Of a stretch of 7,913 bases of DNA, positions 1 to 4,947 are shown one piece after another (positions within the stretch are counted from its first letter, which is position 1; each line of letters opens with the position of its first letter). A program made the translations under genes and the position numbers. Source of the stretch: Methanomicrobiales archaeon (lineage in GTDB: Archaea > Halobacteriota > Methanomicrobia > Methanomicrobiales > JACTUA01). Where the stretch lies: positions 1-7,913 of the forward strand of contig JAJRCO010000133.1 of NCBI GenBank assembly GCA_028678905.1, written 5' to 3'. The notes beneath the pieces are model-generated. The model did not search any database. It was not told the DNA's origin and saw nothing but the letters and a program-made list of their open reading frames with translations.

Positions 1-2
1 AG

Positions 3-347
3 CTCGCCCTTGTTTTCCAGAATCTGATCGGGAATGCAATCAAATTCCGAAGAACCGACGTCCAGCCGCACATCCATCTATATGCGGAAAGGATGGGCGA
101 TTTATTGAGGTTCGCGGTCAAAGATAATGGCATTGGAATTGATTCTGCCTTTCATAGCAAGATCTTTGTGATCTTCCAGCGGCTTCATACGCGAGAAAAG
201 TATCCGGGTACAGGGGTTGGCCTTGCTATTGTGAAGAGGATCATCGAACGTCATGGGGGGCAGATCTGGGTTGAATCGGAAGTCGGAAAAGGATCAACAT
301 TTTATTTCACCCTGCAGGAAGCCCCTAAAACAAATTATAATCATTAA
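3..347 (+). CDS. Sensor histidine kinase, C-terminal ATP-binding domain (5' end outside window)
   Basis: This is the last 114 residues of a sensor kinase. The reading frame is open from base 3, so the gene begins left of the window and the internal ATG at 93 is not its start. The GHKL-type ATPase boxes appear in order: N box QNLIGNAIKFR (residues 6-16), G1 box DNGIGID (41-47), F-box region KIFVIFQRLH (53-62) and G2 box GTGVGLAI (69-76), then a usual beta-strand end (GSTFYFTL). This domain binds ATP and phosphorylates the histidine of the upstream HisKA domain, which is not visible. The FQRLHTREKYPGTG style is typical of soluble PAS/GAF multi-domain kinases common in methanogens. The gene ends cleanly with TAA after a short polar tail, and no receiver domain or response regulator follows. 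Sensor input and partner are unknown. The domain call is very sure. Confidence 0.95.
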   Translation, partial: LALVFQNLIGNAIKFRRTDVQPHIHLYAERMGDLLRFAVKDNGIGIDSAFHSKIFVIFQRLHTREKYPGTGVGLAIVKRIIERHGGQIWVESEVGKGSTFYFTLQEAPKTNYNH

Positions 348-687
348 CTCCCTATCGCCCTCGTATGGCGAGGTATGACCCGCTATTTGTTCACGGGTCC
401 TGGTTTTAATCCGAACTCAGAACGCTAATGGAAGACATGGAAATGCCTACTCGCCTTTATCCTTGATTTCGTTTGTATTTGCCTCGAAGTATTTCCGGCT
501 ATTTTCGAGGGGAGGTCCAGATGAACATGCCCCCAAACATATTGTTGTCTTTAGAACCAGTCAATTATTCATTGGAACCTCTGATAGAATACCATCAACG
601 GGATTCGGTATTGATCCGTTTCAGGGAAGAGGCTCCCACGATGTTGAAGGGGTACCCGCCCAATCTATTGAAAATTGCTCCAAATGA
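348..687. other. Gene-poor stretch after the kinase; one weak SD-ATG candidate
   Basis: No convincing gene was found on either strand. A short imperfect hairpin (CCTCG and CGAGG around a 5-base loop, about 358-373) lies just after the kinase stop, but it lacks a following T run, so it is not called a terminator. On the plus strand a good Shine-Dalgarno-like GGAGGT (511-516) stands 4 bases before an ATG at 521. The frame it opens runs to 922, but its second half is only the antisense of the hydrophobic protein encoded at 688-831, and the first half resembles nothing I recognise. It may be a chance site or the start of a decayed gene. Confidence 0.5.
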
Positions 688-831
688 TTATCTGAATATG
701 ATAATCCCCATTAATATCATCACAATGATGGCCAGGATTACCGCACCCAGCAGACCGAAGATAAACCAGCCGATCAGAAATGCTATTATTGAGCCTAATC
801 CTATCGCACTCCAATTCACTTCTACTGTCAA
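688..831 (-). CDS. Small hydrophobic membrane protein of 47 residues (TTG start)
   Basis: A 48-codon frame on the minus strand starts at TTG (831-829) and ends at TAA (690-688). The start is set by a perfect GGAGGT Shine-Dalgarno sequence (844-839, minus strand) seven bases upstream; there is no suitable ATG. The protein begins with a short polar stretch (LTVEVNWS), then is almost wholly hydrophobic from about residue 9 to 46. A glycine-rich break near residues 28-30 (LLG) suggests either two short helices in a hairpin or one long helix. It ends in a single arginine just before the stop. Composition fits a membrane miniprotein, but I do not recognise the family; it does not clearly match the longer GlsB/YeaQ type. 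A TAA directly before the TTG in the same frame rules out a longer protein. Its function is unknown. The coding call rests on the SD and hydrophobic pattern, not on homology. Confidence 0.6.
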   Translation of the reverse strand: MTVEVNWSAIGLGSIIAFLIGWFIFGLLGAVILAIIVMILMGIIIFR

Positions 832-838
832 TTACCCT

Positions 839-844
839 ACCTCC
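839..844 (-). promoter_or_regulatory. Shine-Dalgarno site of the 47-residue protein
   Basis: The minus strand reads GGAGGT here, within GGGAGGTAGGG. It matches the anti-SD sequence at the 3' end of archaeal 16S rRNA (ACCTCC). It lies seven bases before the TTG at 831, a normal spacing, and decides the choice of a TTG start. Confidence 0.65.
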
Positions 845-1215
845 CTTTCATATATTAATCCTGGTCCAATATCGGGCATCCCTTCGGAAGCCCTGGGCCA
901 ACAGGAAATCCTGATACCGTGAAAGTATAAGAAATCGATTGTTCGGTGCAAATATCTTTTTTGCCAGGTTCTATCGTGGACAGATCCGAGTGTGATGTGT
1001 TGGTCCCTTTCCGTTAGGAGAGAAACCCGAAGTATTACAATAAAAATCACCACGGCAGATTCATCGGGGTCAGGGATTCTTACGTGTCGATCCGATTCCT
1101 GAAAAACTATGAGATAGCATGAATCCGTACTGGCCGAACCTCGCTGAAATAAGAGAAAGGCGATACGAGTCAGCGTGGGAAATTTTTCACTGATTTCTTG
1201 CACCTGAAAATGAAA
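845..1215. other. Stretch without a convincing gene
   Basis: Upstream of the small minus-strand gene and downstream of the broken gene, this stretch shows no frame with recognisable protein features. The longest open frame (minus, 1203-832, GTG start) has no ribosome-binding site and an unconvincing composition; its last residues are merely the translated SD region of the next gene. A TATA-like CTTATACTTT on the minus strand (about 931-921) could drive the small gene with a leader of about 70 bases, but it lacks a clear BRE. Confidence 0.45.
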
Positions 1216-1610
1216 TCACGGAAACAGAACCAGTGCAACACCCCAAAAAATTACCATGAGGGCAAAGAATGAACGGACCGCGTTATGACCCGTGGCAATC
1301 CCCGCTCGCGGTCGGGTGGAGTATTGTCTGAACCCCAATTCGCCCTCGAGCTCCACCGCTCTGTTCATGAAGTTATACCACTAAGCCATGGCCCGCTCCT
1401 GGTCCAGAAGAGAAGGGTAATGAGTAATCCTGCTGCCTTGAGGCTGATGCCCACTTCGGTTGATATGGGGGCAAATCGTCCAAATGCGACATTCATTATC
1501 CCCGCAGTGAGAGCGATATAAATGGTCAGCTCGGCAAAACGGCTGGTCCCGTAATGTCTGATAGTGTTGCTCGCGTCAAGGTACTCATCCCGTGGATCTC
1601 CAGTGGACAT
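1216..1610 (-). pseudogene. Broken gene for a small membrane protein (one frameshift, one TAG)
   Basis: Starting at ATG 1610, with a purine-rich AAGGAAGGG a few bases upstream, the minus strand encodes a polar head (DEYLDASNTIRHYGTSRFAE), a hydrophobic segment (LTIYIALTAGIMNVAFG), then a second one ending LLITLLFW near 1404. The original frame then breaks down and stops at 1365. In the next frame the protein continues sensibly: QERAMA, a TAG at 1383-1381, then WYNFMNRAVELEGELGFRQY and a final hydrophobic segment (SFFALMVIFWGVALVLFP) ending in TGA at 1218-1216. The interval is 395 bases; adding one base gives exactly 132 codons, so a single-base deletion next to the TGG at 1406-1404 plus a nonsense change (probably from TAC or TAT) explains it. 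The pattern of an RHYG-xxRFA head, two central helices, an ERA-xA-xWY-xFM-RAVELE stretch and a last helix matches a family of small uncharacterised membrane proteins I recall from bacteria and archaea. Function is unknown. A sequencing error could explain one lesion, less likely both. Confidence 0.75.
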
Positions 1611-1771
1611 TGTATAGCCCTTCCTTCATGTCGGGCTTCTGTTCTGTCCGAATACATGAATCTTCCGTGGCCCCCAAACTTTTATCGTATCCTGCGCAGC
1701 AGGACACCGACGACTAAAGAAAAGATACCATCTCACGGAATGCCGGGAAAAGCAATATTATGGAAGGAACC
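1611..1771. other. Divergent intergenic spacer
   Basis: This spacer lies between the start of the broken minus-strand gene and the promoter of the plus-strand HTH gene. No gene is supported. On the minus strand a short hydrophobic frame ending in RRIR and TAA (1684-1682) looks a little like the tail of a membrane protein, but it is too short to call. Confidence 0.4.
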
Positions 1772-1786
1772 TGAAAGTTTTATATA
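1772..1786 (+). promoter_or_regulatory. BRE/TATA promoter of the HTH-membrane protein operon
   Basis: The sequence TGAAAGTTTTATATA combines a purine/A-rich BRE-like element (TGAAAG) with a strong TATA box (TTTTATATA, 1778-1786). The TATA centre is about 27 bases before the ATG at 1809. Archaeal transcription normally begins about 22-27 bases downstream of the box, so the start falls at or within a few bases of the ATG. This predicts a leaderless mRNA, in line with the lack of any Shine-Dalgarno sequence before the ATG. Confidence 0.75.
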
Positions 1787-1806
1787 GTCAACATACATAT
1801 GTTGAC
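1787..1806. promoter_or_regulatory. 20-bp inverted repeat, likely operator over the transcription start
   Basis: The sequence is GTCAACATA-CA-TATGTTGAC: two perfect 9-base arms around a 2-base centre. It begins directly after the TATA box and ends 2 bases before the start codon of the HTH gene, so a bound protein would block transcription initiation. CATATG also occurs twice (1796-1801 and 1806-1811). The natural candidate to bind it is the HTH protein itself, as an autorepressor acting as a dimer. The palindrome is seen directly; its role is inferred. Confidence 0.7.
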
Positions 1807-1808
1807 AT

Positions 1809-2255
1809 ATGCTTCTGTCCACGAACGATAAACAGTTCGGGTTCTGGGCGATGCGCCGGAGCGGTATGCCCAATATCTCCATAGCAAACCAGCTGGGTAT
1901 ATCCCGGCAGGCAGTTTCCAGAGCCCTTCTTATCATGGACGAGAAGATAGAGACAGCGCTCAGGAAGATGGCGAACGCAAACCAGATCGCCATCGAAAAG
2001 ATCAATATCGAACAGGGAATTCTCCTCGGCCGGTCGATCCCGTTTCAGACCGCAACAATCATCTTCATTTCGGGAAAGCACGGCGTACAGGTCTGGTACG
2101 AACACGAAGGGAACTGCGGCACCTGCCAGCGGTACACTGAATGCATCGAGCTCATCTGGGATTACGCTGACGAACTGAACATTAAGATCAAACGCTCTGC
2201 AGATCCGACGAAGATGGCAGAAGAACTTTTCACAAAAGTGAAGGCGTCCGTATGA
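1809..2255 (+). CDS. Helix-turn-helix transcriptional regulator with Cys-rich C-terminal domain
   Basis: This 148-residue protein has an N-terminal DNA-binding domain like sigma region 4 or Tfx: a helix, then MPNISIANQLGISRQAVSRA (residues 20-39), a clear HTH with recognition helix SRQAVSRAL. A linker helix rich in charged residues follows (about 43-68). The C-terminal domain has a beta-like core (TATIIFISGKHGVQVWYEHE, 81-100) and a cysteine cluster, C103-x2-C106-x5-C112, that could bind metal or act as a redox switch. I recall similar regulators in Methanosarcina and relatives with this KHGVQVWYEHEG...C..C...EC pattern, but their signal is unknown to me. The ATG at 1809 has no SD and sits at the predicted transcription start, so translation is probably leaderless. 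The stop overlaps the next gene by four bases. The palindrome at 1787-1806 suggests it controls its own operon. That it is a DNA-binding regulator is quite sure; ligand and targets are not. Confidence 0.88.
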   Translation: MLLSTNDKQFGFWAMRRSGMPNISIANQLGISRQAVSRALLIMDEKIETALRKMANANQIAIEKINIEQGILLGRSIPFQTATIIFISGKHGVQVWYEHEGNCGTCQRYTECIELIWDYADELNIKIKRSADPTKMAEELFTKVKASV

Positions 2256-2863
2256 CATCAAGATTATCTGTGGTCATTCACGGATGGCTTGGTTGGTGTC
2301 CAAATGTCCCGGCAGGGGCTCGCAGACACGTGAACCTGTCCAACGAGGTGATGGCAATCTCCTCAAACGGCGGTGATCTCCCTGCTGAAAAGTACGGCTG
2401 GTTACAACGGTTTCGGAACTGGATCCTGTTGCAGGCCCTCTTTTACACCGCCTTTATCCCAGTATTTATGCCGTTATTTGTGACCGGTGCCTACCTGTCA
2501 GTTTTCATGGTCGGCATGATTATCGCCACGCTCGCTTTCGTCGTGAGCGCACACAGACTATGGCGACAGTATAATGACGTTCTTGCTCAGGGTTATCGGG
2601 AAGAATCAGGAACGAAAAGAACTGTAATTCTGTATCTCGTTATTGCCACGGTTTCCCTGTTGGTTTGTTTTGAGATCCTGATATTCGTTGGATTTATCTC
2701 TGGAATCGATTTCCTAATCTTGCCGGCGTTAATGATCGGTTTTTCAATCATCCCCTGGTATGTGCTCCTGCTGGTTATCATCTGGGAATCAAAAACCGGC
2801 TGCCGGCTGTATTTTGACAGGAAAGGCGAGCATGTGTCGATGTTCGTGGTACGGGAACATTGA
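2252..2863 (+). CDS. Four-helix membrane protein with N-terminal GWCPN motif (DUF1673-like)
   Basis: This 203-residue protein starts in an ATGA overlap with the HTH gene, so the two are translationally coupled. The N-terminal cytosolic-looking part contains WLGWCPN (residues 12-18), a motif I associate with DUF1673, a family of unknown function found mainly in Methanosarcina and other methanogens. Four hydrophobic segments follow at about 57-77, 80-100, 125-148 and 153-177. They form two hairpins with a polar loop rich in charged residues (101-124, RLWRQYNDVLAQGYREESGTKR) between. A short charged tail follows (178-203). Nothing resembles an enzyme active site or a transporter signature. Being paired with a self-regulating HTH protein, it may be a sensor, an anti-regulator or an effector of that regulator at the membrane; this is inference. 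Family assignment is from memory and moderate; membrane location is sure. Confidence 0.8.
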   Translation: MTSRLSVVIHGWLGWCPNVPAGARRHVNLSNEVMAISSNGGDLPAEKYGWLQRFRNWILLQALFYTAFIPVFMPLFVTGAYLSVFMVGMIIATLAFVVSAHRLWRQYNDVLAQGYREESGTKRTVILYLVIATVSLLVCFEILIFVGFISGIDFLILPALMIGFSIIPWYVLLLVIIWESKTGCRLYFDRKGEHVSMFVVREH

Positions 2864-3001
2864 GATACGCGTGTCATTGGTACATTCACATTATACCCTG
2901 GCTGATGCCCACAGACCGGTACCATGCAAGTCTCCTGAGAGTTACGGGAAAGATGTCTAACTCATTGGTCATGCTTCTGATCTTGGGGCGCATGAAACAT
3001 T
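2864..3001. other. Spacer between converging genes
   Basis: This spacer of about 140 bases separates the end of the membrane-protein gene (+) from the end of the acyl-CoA synthetase gene (-). No strong hairpin was seen and the only T run (about 3018-3026) lies inside the synthetase gene. No terminator is called. Confidence 0.5.
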
Positions 3002-4657
3002 TCACCCGGTTTCCCCCTTTTTTACCTCCCGTTCGCGGAGCTCGTTCCTCCGGATCTTCCCTGAATGGGTCTTGGGGAGTGAATCGACAAATTCAATCGC
3101 CCGTGGATATTTGTAGGGGGCCGTCACTTGCTTGACATGCTCCTGCAGGTCGACCATGAGGCGGTCGGATGGCACAAAGCCGGGTTTGAGCACCACGAAG
3201 GCTTTCACAATCGTTCCCCGAATCGGATCGGGGGATCCCACCACGGCTGCCTCGGCAACTGACGGATGCTCCAGTAACGCGCTTTCGACCTCGAACGGGC
3301 CAATACGGTATCCCGATGCCTTGATGACATCGTCATCTCTCCCTATGAACCAGAAGTAGCCGTCTTCGTCCAGAGCAGCCTTGTCATCAGTGTAGTACCA
3401 GCCTTTCACAAAGGACTTCCGGTTCGCCGCGTCGTTTCCGATATACTCCTGGAACAATCCCACCGGCCTCGGATTGAGGGAGATCGCGATCCTTCCTTCG
3501 CGGTTGACCCCCACCGGCCTGCCATGGCGGTCGTGAAGTTCGACATGCCAGCCCGGAGCAGGTTTTCCCATGGATCCGGGCGGACATTCACGACCCGGAA
3601 ATGCGCCAATACAGAGCACGGTCTCTGTCTGGCCGTATCCCTCGTAGATGGGCAGCCCGGTCTTTTCTTTCCAGATGCGGATCACTTCTGGATTCAGCGG
3701 TTCGCCCGCGCTTAGGCAGTGACGAAGCCGAGAGAAGTTGTACCGTTTCAGATCCAGCAGGATCAGCATTCGGTAGATGGTGGGCGGACAACAGAACGTC
3801 GTGATCCCGTATCTCATCAGGAGAGGCGGTATCTCCGCAGGATCAAATTTTCCCCGGATATCGTAGACAAAGACTGCTGTACCTTCGATCCACTGACCGA
3901 ACAGGTTCCCCCACGCACTCTTTGCCCAGCCGGTATCGGTGATGGTGAAATGGAGATCGGACGGTTTCACGTCCTGCCATAACCGGGCGGTGACAATATG
4001 GCCAAGCGCGTAACTGTGGTCGTGGAGCACCATCTTGGGATTCCCGGTCGTCCCCGAGGTAAAGAAGATCAGGAGGGAGTCCGAGGATCTCGTTTTCACG
4101 GCAGGGATGTGTACCCCGGTCCGCGTCCCTGAGGCCATCTCTTCAGGATAGCTGATCCAGCCCGGTAGGTCTCCATCGACCACCATGCATTTCGGTTTCG
4201 ACGATTGCTCCCTGGCCGCCTCCTGCACCTTGGGTGCGTTCTCACGATCGGTGATGACCAGGGCAAATCCACCGGCCTTCAGCCGATAGGAGATATCGTG
4301 GGAGGTGAGCAGGGTGGTCGCCGGGGTGTAGACCGCACCGCGCTTGATCAGGGCGACCACCAGGATCCACCATTCCGGGATCCTCGGGAGCATCACGAAC
4401 ACCCGGGCACCCGGTCCGATCCCGCTTTCCTGCAGGAGACGTGCCGCCGCATCAGATCCCATCTTCATATCCCAAAAACTGTACCGTTTTTCTTCTCCCT
4501 GCTGGTTCACCCAGAGCAGGGCAGTCTTATCCGGCTCCTTTTCCGCCCATATATCGACCACATCATATCCGAAGTTGAAGAATTCTGGCACCTGTATGGA
4601 AAAGTTACGGTAACGGTCCTCGGGATCTGGTTTGTTATCTGATGATCGAGCGGGCAT
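3002..4657 (-). CDS. AMP-forming acyl-CoA synthetase (acetyl/medium-chain acyl type)
   Basis: This enzyme activates a carboxylic acid with ATP to an acyl-adenylate, then transfers the acyl group to coenzyme A; it is soluble. In the 551-residue form chosen here, the adenylate-forming motifs run in order: TSGTTGNPK (200-208, phosphate loop), YEGYGQTE (338-345), YYTDD (421-425, ribose-binding Asp), GRDDDVIKASGYRIGPFEVE (439-458, hinge and CoA half-reaction) and PKTHSGKIRRNELR (528-541) with the adenylation lysine at about 534. The DTGWAKSAWG block (about 241-250) and overall style match the archaeal/bacterial medium-chain acyl-CoA synthetase group. The frame is open to an ATG at 4750, but those 31 extra residues (three Cys, no family resemblance) sit directly below a TATA-like box, so ATG 4657 (MPARSSDNK) is preferred; it gives normal family length, though its SD is poor. 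The substrate cannot be read from sequence; acetate, propionate, branched or aryl acids are all possible. It is transcribed alone, divergent from the large kinase. Confidence 0.93.
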   Translation of the reverse strand: MPARSSDNKPDPEDRYRNFSIQVPEFFNFGYDVVDIWAEKEPDKTALLWVNQQGEEKRYSFWDMKMGSDAAARLLQESGIGPGARVFVMLPRIPEWWILVVALIKRGAVYTPATTLLTSHDISYRLKAGGFALVITDRENAPKVQEAAREQSSKPKCMVVDGDLPGWISYPEEMASGTRTGVHIPAVKTRSSDSLLIFFTSGTTGNPKMVLHDHSYALGHIVTARLWQDVKPSDLHFTITDTGWAKSAWGNLFGQWIEGTAVFVYDIRGKFDPAEIPPLLMRYGITTFCCPPTIYRMLILLDLKRYNFSRLRHCLSAGEPLNPEVIRIWKEKTGLPIYEGYGQTETVLCIGAFPGRECPPGSMGKPAPGWHVELHDRHGRPVGVNREGRIAISLNPRPVGLFQEYIGNDAANRKSFVKGWYYTDDKAALDEDGYFWFIGRDDDVIKASGYRIGPFEVESALLEHPSVAEAAVVGSPDPIRGTIVKAFVVLKPGFVPSDRLMVDLQEHVKQVTAPYKYPRAIEFVDSLPKTHSGKIRRNELREREVKKGETG

Positions 4658-4947
4658 ATCTCGGAGTACTGCACTGGATGCACATGAAGGTTTCAGTAGG
4701 CGAAGACGACTACCGGCGACGAAGTATGCACACGCCATCGAACAGAGCATGACCCATATATCTCTTGTGCGACTTCAATTAACGGCAACACAAGGCGTGG
4801 GGAACGAGAGAGAACTATTATGTGGGATTGAGTAGATTTCATCCTGTAGCACCTATCCGTAGTCGGTTGATCGGGAATGGGTCCAGGAAACCGCTTCTTA
4901 CCAACCTGACGCGAACCTCCCGGAATTCGAAAATCAATCATAGAGCC
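4658..4947. other. Divergent promoter region between acyl-CoA synthetase and sensor kinase
   Basis: This 290-base region must carry both divergent promoters. The best TATA-like element is on the minus strand (see separate entry). On the plus strand no strong TATA box or Shine-Dalgarno site was found before the kinase ATG. The kinase frame stays open for well over 100 bases upstream, but those codons do not look like protein. Confidence 0.5.
4755..4762 (-). promoter_or_regulatory. Possible TATA box of the acyl-CoA synthetase gene
   Basis: The minus strand reads GATATATG. A transcription start about 25 bases downstream would fall near 4733, giving a leader of about 75 bases before ATG 4657. 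It would exclude the upstream ATG at 4750 and leaves an alternative in-frame ATG at 4738 only marginally possible as a leaderless start. Confidence 0.4.

Noticed and set aside
355..375. Hairpin after the first kinase as a transcription terminator
   Set aside because: The stem is only about five base pairs and no T run follows.
832..1203. 123-residue minus-strand open frame
   Set aside because: It starts with GTG without an SD, has an unconvincing composition, and its last residues are the translated ribosome-binding site of the next gene.
1381..1383. In-frame TAG in the broken gene as a pyrrolysine codon
   Set aside because: Pyrrolysine is mostly in methylamine methyltransferases, and this gene also has a frameshift, so a nonsense mutation is the simpler reading.
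1682..1732. Short hydrophobic minus-strand tail ending RRIR-stop, as a remnant of another membrane protein
   Set aside because: Only about 16 residues, interrupted upstream by a stop and running into antisense of the HTH gene; too little to support.
1733..2261. Minus-strand frames opposite the HTH gene (up to 157 residues)
   Set aside because: The plus-strand HTH protein is clearly the coding one; these are its antisense shadows.
3018..3026. T run near the converging gene ends as a plus-strand terminator
   Set aside because: It lies within the synthetase coding sequence (Lys-Lys codons on the minus strand), so its presence is explained by coding.
2860..3135. Plus-strand frame starting TTG in overlap with the membrane-protein stop
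   Set aside because: Its second half is antisense to the acyl-CoA synthetase end, it has no SD, and no recognisable protein features.
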